Below, piece by piece: positions 18,001-28,100 of a stretch of DNA of 64,000 nucleotides (within the stretch, counting starts at the first letter, position 1; each line of letters opens with the position of its first letter). The notes below the pieces were generated by a model. It was not told the origin of the DNA. It saw only the letters and a program-made list of their open reading frames with translations, and did not search any database. Position numbers and translations under genes: made by a program. Source of the DNA: Acidobacteriota bacterium (GTDB taxonomy: Bacteria; Acidobacteriota; Terriglobia; Acidiferrales; UBA7541); NCBI GenBank assembly GCA_023481105.1, contig JAMCWK010000150.1, positions 22,791-86,790 of the forward strand, given 5' to 3'.

Positions 18001-19773
18001 CTAAGGTGTGGGGGGCTTAACTGTCACAACGACACCCGCGGTAGCTTTTTCGAGGGCGTCCATGTCCGCGCCGGGGTCCTTGCCGTCCGTGCCGGACTTG
18101 CGGTACTTGCTCGATGGCAACAGACGATAATCTCCCGCCGCCAGATTGCGAAACTGTACCTTTTCCCATTTCCCTTCGAACGAATTCTTGCCGGAATAGG
18201 ACACCATGGCGGGGCCCACAATCACGTTTCTTTCAAAGATGTGATGCGGAGCATGGAAGGCCAGCGTGGCCGAGCCGTCGGGCGTGCCGTTGCCGCCAAC
18301 ACCGCGCACGCCGCCCCAAACAATATTGTTGCGGAAGACGAATCGCTCCGGCAGCCGGTTGGGGTTGCGCGCCGGGCCGGGCCCGGCGAAGAAAGCAATC
18401 CACTGGTCTTCAAACACCGTGTTGTTTTCCAGCACGATGTCGTCCGCGGGGCCGATGACTTGAAACATCTTGCCTTCTCCGTCCCACGCTGCACTGGAAA
18501 TGTCTTCGACGACGTTATCGTGGAAATGCCAGCGGCGCGCGCGGAGACATCCTTGCGGCACCTGATTCTGGAAGCAAACCACGTCGGGCGGGGATGCCGG
18601 TCCTGCGCCATTATCCCCGGGAGAAAAGAAACGCGTATTGATCCAGCTCGAGGCATGCGCAAAGCGGTTGTAGCGGATGGTGATGTCCTGCACGCGGGCC
18701 TGCGGCACGGCCCCCAATTCGTGAGCCGGCGTGAGCACCAACATGTAGCCGCGCTGGCCGCCGGTCGAGGGCCAGGTGTTCTCCATCACATTACCTTCCA
18801 CCAGGATGCGCTGGCCGTTCTTTACTTCGAAATGATTTTTCACCTGCCAGTTAACGCCGGCGAAGGCCGGATTGCCGGGACGCCAGGAAAGCGGCTTGAA
18901 AAAATGGTTCCGGCGAATCTCGATGTCTGACGGCACCACGCCTTCGATGACCTTCGGCGAGCCGCCGAACATCACATTTTCGCCAGAGGCTTCCAAATAA
19001 TTGTTGATGATCTTCAGCGGGCCGCGGAAGTTCCATCCGCCGATGGCCTGGGAATCGTTGCCCACCTCATGGATGTCCGAAATGTAGCTGTCAATAATGC
19101 CGACGTGATCCGCGCCGACCCAGACGCCGCGGCGCATGTTCCCTTGCGGATTGCCGTGGATGTAGCAGCGGTCCACGACAAAGTGATGGGGCAGGTCGTC
19201 GAGCGAAGTAGCGCCGGCGGGCAGCGGCGCCAGCGAGAGGATGCCGCTTTGCGAAGTCATGCCCGGCGTCATGCCCATTTCAATGCCAATGAAGCGGTAA
19301 TGATGCGATCGCGCCCGCGCGACGAACGGGCGGCCGTTGGTGATGTTCCCCAGAATTTTTGGCATGTACTGGGCGTGCAGCGCGGGATTCACGCGGGTGC
19401 CTTCCGGCGGAAGTTTTTCCAGCGCCGAAGTTTGGATGATAATCCAGCCGCTGCCGGACGATTTCTCCGTCAGGTTGAACTCTCCGAGACAAGTGAGGCC
19501 GGCATCAATGACGATGGTGTCGCCCAGCGCCGCGTCGTTGAGAGTCTTCTGTAGTTGAGCGCAAGCCGTCACGCTGCGCACTTGGCCCGACTGCACCGGC
19601 ATGGTCGTGTCCACGAACACGCGGGGAAGCTCCGGAAGGTCTGCGGACGGCTTTTCCATGGCCGGCAGGGCCACCGCGGTGTTGGAGTCCAGCGAGCCAC
19701 AATTGACTGCGGCGAAAAGGAGCAGCAGGCTGACCAAACTGACAGTGCGATTCATCGTCACCTGGTTCCGCAA
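18001..19773 (-). CDS. Secreted right-handed parallel beta-helix protein
   Basis: N-terminal hydrophobic signal; repeated turns (VDRCYIHGNPQ, IIDSYISDIHEVG, IINNYLEASGENVMFGG, LENNTVF, FRNNIVWGG). Closely similar to C-terminal domain of ORF 25151-32437. Confidence 0.75.
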   Translation of the reverse strand: MRNQVTMNRTVSLVSLLLLFAAVNCGSLDSNTAVALPAMEKPSADLPELPRVFVDTTMPVQSGQVRSVTACAQLQKTLNDAALGDTIVIDAGLTCLGEFNLTEKSSGSGWIIIQTSALEKLPPEGTRVNPALHAQYMPKILGNITNGRPFVARARSHHYRFIGIEMGMTPGMTSQSGILSLAPLPAGATSLDDLPHHFVVDRCYIHGNPQGNMRRGVWVGADHVGIIDSYISDIHEVGNDSQAIGGWNFRGPLKIINNYLEASGENVMFGGSPKVIEGVVPSDIEIRRNHFFKPLSWRPGNPAFAGVNWQVKNHFEVKNGQRILVEGNVMENTWPSTGGQRGYMLVLTPAHELGAVPQARVQDITIRYNRFAHASSWINTRFFSPGDNGAGPASPPDVVCFQNQVPQGCLRARRWHFHDNVVEDISSAAWDGEGKMFQVIGPADDIVLENNTVFEDQWIAFFAGPGPARNPNRLPERFVFRNNIVWGGVRGVGGNGTPDGSATLAFHAPHHIFERNVIVGPAMVSYSGKNSFEGKWEKVQFRNLAAGDYRLLPSSKYRKSGTDGKDPGADMDALEKATAGVVVTVKPPTP

Positions 19774-19946
19774 ATCTTGAGCACGGTGGAAACAGTATCA
19801 TCCGCCCACGGCGGCTGTAAATTGGACGTGGGGATTGCCTGCGGAGTTGGCCGGAAGGCTACGTTATGTGCAGCCGGTGCTGACCAGTTAGGCGGTGATG
19901 TGGGATGATGCTGGGCTGCACTGTTCGCATTTCGGAGGCCCCAGGC

Positions 19947-20927
19947 ATGAGGTATCTGTACGTTACCGGCGGAAAGCAGAAGCCTCGGCTGCTGAAGTCG
20001 GAAGAAGAATGGAACCTGTACGAACGCGCACTCATTCTGAGGCTGGACACGCAAGCGAAAAGCTCAGAGGTTTGCGTGGATTACGTATCGCCTCCGGAAG
20101 CGCAGCCGGACGATTTTTCCTCCGTCCTGTTCAAAGCGGGAACTCTCGGGGGTAAGCGCCTCTGGGTGACCACTTCTACCGAGGTGATGATTTACGACGT
20201 GCCGAACTTTCAGCCGGCCGGCCGCGTTTCGCTGCCGTGCTTTCACGACGTGCATCATGTGATGCCGACGCCGGAGGGCAACCTGCTGATCGCTAACACC
20301 GGCTTGGACATGGTGGTGGAAGTCGCCCCGGACGGTAACACGCTGCGAGAGTGGGACGTGTTGGGGGAGCCGTTGTGGACGCGCTTTTCGCGCGAGGTGG
20401 ATTACCGCAAGGTCTTTTCCACCAAGCCGCATAAGTCCCATCCCAATTTTGTCTTTTTTCTCGAAGGCGAACCGTGGGTGACGCGCTTCAAGCAGAAGGA
20501 TGCCATCTGCCTGACGCAACCCGCGCGGCGCATCGCCATTGATGTGGAAAAGCCGCACGACGGCGCGCAATTTGGCGAGCGCATTTACTTTACAACCGTG
20601 GACGGGCGCGTGGTCATCGTCAACAAGTGCAGCCTGCAGGTCGAGCAAGTGGTGGACCTGAACAAAATTGACGGCGGTGAAGGCCAAGTGCTCGGCTGGT
20701 GCCGCGGAATTCACGTGGTGGACGAACGAAGAGTTTGGGTTGGATTCACGCGCATCCGGCACACCAAGTTCAAGGAAAATGTGCTGTGGGTCAAGCACGC
20801 CTTCCGCGACGTGGACCGCCCCACGCATATCACTCTCTACGACCTCGCGGAGAAAGAAGCGCTAAACGAGATCAATCTCGAGGAATTCTCGGTCAACATC
20901 ATTTTTGGAATCTTTCCGGCTGACTGA
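19947..20927 (+). CDS. Hypothetical beta-propeller-like protein
   Basis: MRYLYVTGGKQK; HVMPTPEGNLLIANTGLDMVVEVAPDGNTLREWD blade-like repeats; no confident family. Confidence 0.55.
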   Translation: MRYLYVTGGKQKPRLLKSEEEWNLYERALILRLDTQAKSSEVCVDYVSPPEAQPDDFSSVLFKAGTLGGKRLWVTTSTEVMIYDVPNFQPAGRVSLPCFHDVHHVMPTPEGNLLIANTGLDMVVEVAPDGNTLREWDVLGEPLWTRFSREVDYRKVFSTKPHKSHPNFVFFLEGEPWVTRFKQKDAICLTQPARRIAIDVEKPHDGAQFGERIYFTTVDGRVVIVNKCSLQVEQVVDLNKIDGGEGQVLGWCRGIHVVDERRVWVGFTRIRHTKFKENVLWVKHAFRDVDRPTHITLYDLAEKEALNEINLEEFSVNIIFGIFPAD

Positions 20928-20944
20928 GATATGACGAACGGTTC

Positions 20945-22096
20945 TTACGCCGGCTTTGGCGGTATAATCAGCCGCAAGCGATAGTCCCGGAATTTTCCAG
21001 CGTCGCCCTGCTGTCCATCGCACGCCGCGAGGATCATATTCACCATCTCCCGTGCGGTGGTGAAGTGCAGGCGGCAGGCTGCGTCCGTGCGCGCAGAGGC
21101 GATAAGTTCCGCCAAGAATTTCTGCATCGGCGCGCCGAACATCGCCCCTTCATCGCGGGGATCCATTCCGTGACAGTGCAATTTGATGAAAATCCAGTCG
21201 GGCCGCCCTTCCACGCCAACCGCCGCCTGCTTCCAGAGTTGCAGTCTGCTGCTCGTAGCAGGATTGGCCCCGGCCAGCTCTGAGTTTTCGATGACCGGCC
21301 GCGGCAGCGCGCCGCTGCGATTGCGAAAAGTGAGCAAAAGCGGCCCTTGCACCATCAATGGAAATCTTTTTGGCGCGTGCCCGCTCTGCAAGTTGCGTCC
21401 CTGGCGATGCGGCGCGCGTTGCTCAAGTGGCAACGCGCATTCATAGAGCGAGTTGATTTTGACGACCTGTGCGCGGCTGGGTGCGGAGGGCAGCGTCAAG
21501 TCCGCGTAGCAGCCGGTCTCCGCCAGTATTTTCATTTCGTCATCCACGCCACAGAACCGGCCTTGCGCGGAATTCGCCAGCGCCCAATTGCCGTGCACGA
21601 AGGCGTAGCGAGGCGCGCCGCTGCCTTCCCAGCGCGAGAGGCATCCGTGCCGCACGAGCGTATCCCTGTACTCCGTGAGCAGCCGCCGCGTGTTTTCGGA
21701 AGTGTCCGGAGCGGCGACGCCGTGGTGCAGGTGAATCTCCAGTTCGCCCCAGCCCGCCTGGCAATGGGCCGCGATGCGTCCAACCACATCCGGCTGATAC
21801 TGCTCGGCCGGATAAAAAAATGTGTGGCGGAACGGAAAGCCATCGGAGTCGCGAAACTCGCCGAGAGCTTTCGGGTACTCCTTGCACCAGTGCTCCAGGC
21901 GTCGCAGTTGCTCCTGCAAAGAAGCGGCCTGCCCAGGCGCATCTGGAAGGATGCCCGGCTCGAAGTGGTCGGCGAGAGCAAAGATCAAGTCCACCGAACC
22001 TTGCTGCGGCGCTCGACGTGCCAGCCGCTGAAAAACGTACGAGGGCAGCCACCGCAGGGTGTGCCACAGCTTCGCGGATTTGCTCATCGGGGGCAT
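20945..22096 (-). CDS. Putative polysaccharide deacetylase-like protein
   Basis: FALADHFEPG, ELEIHLHHG, YAFVHGNWALANS, KLHCHGM: metal-ligand-like His/Asp motifs; 40 bp from upstream CapK-like gene. Confidence 0.5.
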   Translation of the reverse strand: MPPMSKSAKLWHTLRWLPSYVFQRLARRAPQQGSVDLIFALADHFEPGILPDAPGQAASLQEQLRRLEHWCKEYPKALGEFRDSDGFPFRHTFFYPAEQYQPDVVGRIAAHCQAGWGELEIHLHHGVAAPDTSENTRRLLTEYRDTLVRHGCLSRWEGSGAPRYAFVHGNWALANSAQGRFCGVDDEMKILAETGCYADLTLPSAPSRAQVVKINSLYECALPLEQRAPHRQGRNLQSGHAPKRFPLMVQGPLLLTFRNRSGALPRPVIENSELAGANPATSSRLQLWKQAAVGVEGRPDWIFIKLHCHGMDPRDEGAMFGAPMQKFLAELIASARTDAACRLHFTTAREMVNMILAACDGQQGDAGKFRDYRLRLIIPPKPA

Positions 22097-22135
22097 GTCA
22101 GGATTTGAAAGCGTCTCGTCGAAGTTTCCGCTGAC

Positions 22136-23458
22136 TTATTCGCGCACCACCTGCACCAGCTTGCCTTGTCGCGTGCGGGGAATTTGATCGACCCATTCCC
22201 ACTTGAATGGCGTCTCTCCCAAAAAGTTGTGCAGCACGTGCTTCAATTCCTGCTCGCGCTCCGGAGAAAAGCCCACGCCTTTGAACAGCATGCGCAGCCC
22301 GCCGTCCTTTTTAACAATAATCTGGAAATGGTGCACTTCGGAAAACTCCTTGAACAAGTGGTTCCAGAAAAGGTTTCCGACTTTTTTTCCTCCAGCCAAC
22401 TCGAGGATAGAACCGGTCCGGCCGTGCAAGTCGCGCAGCACGCGAATGCCGGATTCATCCTGGTCCGAGGAATCGGCCGCCGCCAGGTCTCCGATTTCAT
22501 AGCGCAGAAACGGCGTGCCACGGCAAATGGTGCTGGTGCACAGCACGCGTCCGGGAGTGCCCGGACTTACGGGCCTGTTTTGCTCATCTACAATTTCCAG
22601 GAAGACCCACGGGCGCATCACGCGCATCAGTTCGCCTTCGCGGAACTGGCAAGCGATGACGGACAGCTCGCGGCCGCCGTAGCGGTTGAGAATGGTTACG
22701 CCGAAAGCCTTGCGGAAGATCTCTACCTGTTGCGGGAACAGCATTTCTCCGCCATTCCAGGCCGCGCACACGCTGCCCTGGGGCGGCGCCGCGTGCATGG
22801 CCAGCGTCTCGCGTGCCACGTGCTCGAGCATGGACGTGAAGCCGTACATGGCCACCGGCCGGTGGCGCCGGATGAGGCGCAATGCGCGCTCCGCGGTCGC
22901 GCGATCCAGCGTATAACCGGCCACCACATAATTGCGCGCAAAGCGATTCCACTGTTCGATGCGGAACGGCGTGGACTTGCCGATGTCCCGTTCGCCGCCC
23001 CACACGATGACGGTGCCCATCCCCGGCTTCCAGCCCATTTGCACGCGCGAGTAAATGTTTGCGCTCACGCCGGCGCGGATCATTTCCGGATCGTGGAAAA
23101 ACTGCGTCGGCTCGCCAGTCGAGCCGCCGGTGGAGTCGCACCGGCCCTTCAGGTCAAAGCGCGCCTGCATTTGGCGCGGCTCGAATGTTGATTTGAGCAT
23201 GCTCCGCGTCACAACCGGCAGCGAAGACCAATTGCGCCAGAGTTCTTCCGGGGCGCGGAGGCGAGCGGCGTCGCGCCACTCGGGCAAGGCGTCCGCGCGG
23301 TTGCCGAAGTATTGCACCTGCGCATGCAGACGTTCGGCGAGAATGCGTCGTTGTTCTCCCGGAGGCAGGGCAGGAAAATTCTTCAGCTCGTCCCACGGAC
23401 GGCTGCTGCGAGCCAGGTAGCTACGCCACCAAAGCTTGCTCGCCAGTTGGGTGATCAT
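22136..23458 (-). CDS. CapK / phenylacetate-CoA ligase-like adenylate-forming protein
   Basis: CDSTGGSTGEPTQFFHD (P-loop-like STGGSTG), GGRELSVIACQ, RYEIGDLA; overlaps DUF362-like gene by 38 bp. Confidence 0.75.
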   Translation of the reverse strand: MITQLASKLWWRSYLARSSRPWDELKNFPALPPGEQRRILAERLHAQVQYFGNRADALPEWRDAARLRAPEELWRNWSSLPVVTRSMLKSTFEPRQMQARFDLKGRCDSTGGSTGEPTQFFHDPEMIRAGVSANIYSRVQMGWKPGMGTVIVWGGERDIGKSTPFRIEQWNRFARNYVVAGYTLDRATAERALRLIRRHRPVAMYGFTSMLEHVARETLAMHAAPPQGSVCAAWNGGEMLFPQQVEIFRKAFGVTILNRYGGRELSVIACQFREGELMRVMRPWVFLEIVDEQNRPVSPGTPGRVLCTSTICRGTPFLRYEIGDLAAADSSDQDESGIRVLRDLHGRTGSILELAGGKKVGNLFWNHLFKEFSEVHHFQIIVKKDGGLRMLFKGVGFSPEREQELKHVLHNFLGETPFKWEWVDQIPRTRQGKLVQVVRE

Positions 23459-24932
23459 CCTTGGTCCTCAGTTCGCAATGTCCCTGCCAGCCCCGCGGAG
23501 GGGCAAAGGCCCGCCCATCGAAGGGAACAATCTCGTCCGCGGAGCGTTCCTCGTTTCCCATGCGCACGCGGATCGCTTGGGGCGTGAAAACTGCCAGCGG
23601 GTACGGGAAACTTCCGAAGGCTTCGCGCACCAGGGGAATTTTCTGCGGATCCAACCCCATCAACCGGCAGTGGACCCATTCCGCGGCGGCGGGATTCACC
23701 GCGCCGGTCAAGAACCGCGACGGAACAGGCGTAGGCGACATGGGGCCGTCGCCTTCACCGCCGATAATCGCGTCGGTAATGCTAATGAGATGGCGAGCGG
23801 GGCGCTCGGCAATCGTGCCATCCGCTCGGCCATAGAGGGCGATGCGCTGCAGATCCAGGCTGGTGCGCCACACCGTGTCGTTGCCGAACCAGGAGCCTTC
23901 CAGGTTGTTGTCGCTGCCCAGCAGCACAGCTCCACGGATCAAAACCGCGGCCGCGCGAGCCAGCGCCACCTGGAAGCTGCCCGGTTGCGTGCGGTTAGCG
24001 ATGTCCAGCAAATCCTCGGCGCGGCCTTTCAGCCAGGAACGCCCGGCGTAGCAATCGCCTCCGCTGCCGCCACCGCCTTTGCGGTGATGCGGCAAGTACT
24101 CTTTGTGCCCATTGATTCCAACGAGGTTTTTGAGCGCGCCAGTGACGCAGGCTTTCTTGTGGGTCTTGAGTTTTGGAAGATTGAGGACCACGTCGGCCTC
24201 GAGAATTTCGCGGGCGATCAGATACTGATGCCGCTGCGGGGCATGCGTGCGATGCAGCAGCTCGGGGTTGTACATGGTCACACGGAATCTTTCCGAATCC
24301 GCGCGCAGCGGCTCCAGTAGGCTTTTTTCCTGCAGATCGAAGAGCACGTACTGCTCCATGCCGCGGCATGCTTCGAGTTTGCTGCGCCCGTAGTTTTCAC
24401 CGGGCAAGACGGTGCGGCGGAAATCGGCCAAGCGCAGGTCCATGCCGCGGCGCCGGAAGCGCTCCACTATTTCGTCCAACGCGCACACTTTGCGCAGCAC
24501 ATCAAAGTTGCAGCCCTGCACCGGCGCGTCGCCGAGCACAACGCTGCCCGGATGCGCCAGCGCCACATATTCCAGGACGGCTTCCATCACGCTGCTGTGC
24601 GTGATCAGGCAATCCATTCCCTGACCGGACTTGTTCCAGTGCAACACCCAATTCGGCTTCAGCACCACGCGCGCGCCGGGGGCGATGAACGCGCCCAGCG
24701 GATTCCACTGGGGGCTTTCAGCGTGTTCGCGGTCCAGTCCCCAATTGCGGAACAATTCGCGCAGGGCCGCCAGTGCCACAGTGGAGGCGTTTCCGGAAGG
24801 GAGTTCCGGAGCGGCAACCGGCTGCGGCAATAATCCGTATTCGGCGCGAGCGCTGCGGGCCACGCTCACCACTGCGTCCAATGGACGGAGGCTGTTCACA
24901 GGAGTCTTATTCGCCTGGTCTTTCGGTCCCAT
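23421..24932 (-). CDS. DUF362-family protein
   Basis: VVLKPNWVLHWN, THSSVMEAVLEYVALA, VLGDAPVQGCNFD, NLPKLKTHKKACVTGALKNLVGINGHKEYLPHHRKG. Confidence 0.75.
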   Translation of the reverse strand: MGPKDQANKTPVNSLRPLDAVVSVARSARAEYGLLPQPVAAPELPSGNASTVALAALRELFRNWGLDREHAESPQWNPLGAFIAPGARVVLKPNWVLHWNKSGQGMDCLITHSSVMEAVLEYVALAHPGSVVLGDAPVQGCNFDVLRKVCALDEIVERFRRRGMDLRLADFRRTVLPGENYGRSKLEACRGMEQYVLFDLQEKSLLEPLRADSERFRVTMYNPELLHRTHAPQRHQYLIAREILEADVVLNLPKLKTHKKACVTGALKNLVGINGHKEYLPHHRKGGGGSGGDCYAGRSWLKGRAEDLLDIANRTQPGSFQVALARAAAVLIRGAVLLGSDNNLEGSWFGNDTVWRTSLDLQRIALYGRADGTIAERPARHLISITDAIIGGEGDGPMSPTPVPSRFLTGAVNPAAAEWVHCRLMGLDPQKIPLVREAFGSFPYPLAVFTPQAIRVRMGNEERSADEIVPFDGRAFAPPRGWQGHCELRTKDDHPTGEQALVA

Positions 24933-25150
24933 GTTTCTCTGAGTTCTTTTTTCCCTATGGCCCTTTCATTTTACCGCGAGTGCGCAGGCTCCGGGAAAAA
25001 TCCAAAGGAGGAAAGTGTCGCAAGTAAGCACTGAAGAAGGAGCGCCGCCAAGCCTCCGCCTGGCAACCGCTTTCGCGTCACTTCTGGGTGCCTTCGGTGT
25101 TTTATCGTGTGCAGAATACTGGAGAGGAGGAGCTCAGAAACGAATCAGAA

Positions 25151-28100
25151 CTACTGCACGCCCGTCACCGCTGTGGTGACGGCGCCGGCCCGGGCTCCGA
25201 TGTCTTTTCCATTCGTACCCGCATTTCTGTAGGGGCTGGTGGCGGACAGCCGATAATCACCGCCCAAGCCCAAATTAAAATTGAGAAAGCCGATATTAGA
25301 AGGCATCGGCCCCACCGGGTAGAAATTGTTGGCGGGATAGATCGTCGAATTCGCAGCGACAACCACGTTTTTCAGAAACACGAACGGCGCGGCCAGTTGG
25401 AAATTCAAGGTCGAGTTGCCGTCCCCTGTGCCTGGCCCGAGGATACCCGTCCCGCGGAGCGCAATGTTGTTCCGGAAGACGAAATTTTGTGTGAAGCGAT
25501 TGGGGTTGGCCGCGGGACCCGGTCCGCCGAAACTGATTAACAAAGGCGTCGAACCCGAACCGTCATGAAAGAGCGTGTTGTTTTCAAACGTCATTTCATC
25601 GACCGGTCCCACCACCTGGATGAGCTTTCCTTCTCCACCCCAAATGGAACCGCTGATATCCTCGGCAACGTTGTTGTGCACGTGCCATCTTCGGGCGCGC
25701 AGGCAGCCGACTGGAATCTGTGTGGCCACACACACCACATCCGGCAGAAATTCCGGCCCCGTGCCCGGGTCGCTGGGGGAGAAGAACCGAGAGTTGAACC
25801 AGCTTGAGGCGTGTCGCGACAGGTTGTAGCGAATAACGACATCCTGCACCCGCGCTTGCGGAACAGCGCCCAATTCATGTGCCGGGGTCAGCACGATTTG
25901 ATAGCCCAACTGCGCTTGGATCCAGCTATATTCCAGGAGGTTCCCTTCAAACAAGATTCGCTGTCCGTGCTTAACCTCAAACAAGTTCTTCACGCCCCAG
26001 GCGATGCCCGCATACGTTGGGTGCCCGCTTCGCCAGGAAAGCTGCTTGGAAAAGTGATTTCGCCGAATTTCCATGTCCGAGGGCACGACTCCTGCCACCA
26101 CGCCCGGCGCACCGCCGAATAGGACGTTCTCTCCGGCTCCTTCCAGATAATTATTCACGATCTTGATCGGCCCGTTGAAGTTCCATCCGGCGATGGCCTG
26201 CGAGTCCGCGCCGACTTCGTGGATTTCGGAAATGTAGCTGTCAATGATCCCGATGTGGTTGCCGCCGATTTGAATCCCGCGCCGCTGCGTGATAGTGGGC
26301 TGGCCGTGGATGTAGCAGCGATCCACCACAATGTGGTGAGGCATGTCGGCGACGGTCGGAGCACCGGAAGGAATGGGGTCCAGCCCCAGCACCGGCGCTT
26401 GCGCGGCCGTGCCTGTGGTCATGCTCAGTTCCAGGCCAATCAAGCGGTAGTGGTGCGCACGCTGGTTGGTGACGATGGCCCGGCCGTTGACAAAGTTCCC
26501 CAAGATTTTTGGCATGAACGGTGCGTGCAGCATCGGGTCAATGCGCGTGCCTTCCGGCGGCAAGACAGCCATCGCGGAGGAGCGAATAATGATCCAGCCA
26601 CTGCCAGTGGTTTTTTCCGGCAATGTGAATTGTCCGGGACACGTGAGCGTGGAAGTAATCACAATCGTATCGCCGAGCGCGGCGGCGTTGATGGTGCTCT
26701 GCAATTGACTACACGAGGTGACGTTGCGCACCGTGCCGGCCTGCACAGGCATCGTGGTGTCCACATAAGCCAGCGGGAACTGCGGCAGGTTCGGGCCGGT
26801 CGGAATGGGCACGATGTCCAGCGTGAAGTTCGCTGTAGCGGTCTGCGCCGTCGGCGTTGCCTTGTCCGTGGCCAAAATCGTAAAGCTGAAGCTCCCGACT
26901 TGCGTCGGAACTCCACTCAGGAATCCGGAAGTGACATCGAGCGTCAGCCCCGGCGGCAGGGTTCCGGCGGACAACGTCCAGTTGTAAGGCGGGGCGCCGC
27001 CGGTAGCAGCGAAGCCAATGGTGTACGGAACCAGCGGGTTGCCCTCTGGTAAGTCGGTGGTCGCGATGGCGACACTCGAAGTCAGATAAGCAAACGCGCC
27101 GGGCAACACTCCGGATTGTGTGTCGGGGTTGGTCACCCGAATGCCCACGGCAGCCCCCGGCGTGCCGGGGGGGCTGATCGCCGTGATGGAAGTGGCACTG
27201 TTCACGACCACACCGGTGGCAGAGTTGACACCGAAAAGCACCGTCGCGCCCGTCTGGAATCCCGTGCCAGTGATGGTGACGGTCGTGCCGCCATTCTGCG
27301 ATCCGTTGATGGGGAGAATGCTGGTCACGGTCGGCGGTGGCGCCGGCGAAGAATAGCTGAAGGCGCCGTTGAGCACTGCTGATTGTCCATCTGGATTGAG
27401 AACCGAGACCGCTACCGTTCCTGCTGTGCCCGCGGGCGTTACCGCGGTGATCGAAATCGCGCTGACGACGACAACGCTTGTCGCAGAAACACCTCCCACG
27501 ATCACCGAAGCACCAGCTTGGAAGCCGGTACCAGCAATGGTGATTGCGGTTCCTCCGGCTGTTGGGCCGGAGTTGGGCAGGACGGAACCGATGGTCGGAG
27601 CAGCGACAAAAACAAAACTGCCGGGCAGCGAACCGATTTGCCCGTCCGGGTTGCGCACTTGGACGGATACCGTGCCGGCAGCATGCGACGGGGTGTCGGC
27701 GGAGATGGACGTAGAGCTCAAAACCACGACGTTGGTCGCCGCCACGCCGCCAACCAGCACTGCTGCACCCGTCACAAAATTGGTGCCCGTAATAGCAATC
27801 GTCGTGCCGCCAGTGGCCGGCCCAGTGCCTGGAGAAACGGCGGTGACCGTCGGCGCCGGGGCCGCGACATAGGTAAATGCGCTGGCCAGCGTACCGCTCT
27901 GGCCATCCGCGTTGGTCACGCGCACGCTCACGGCTCCGGCAGCCTGTGCGGGCGTCGTGGCCTGATACTGCGTCGCGCTAAGAAGCACGAGGCCAGTAGC
28001 CGGCGTGCTGCCGAAAAGAATCGTCGCCCCAGCTTGGAAATTAGTTCCATTCACGATGACGACTGTGCCGCCTGATGTGGGGCCGGAACTGGCCACCACG

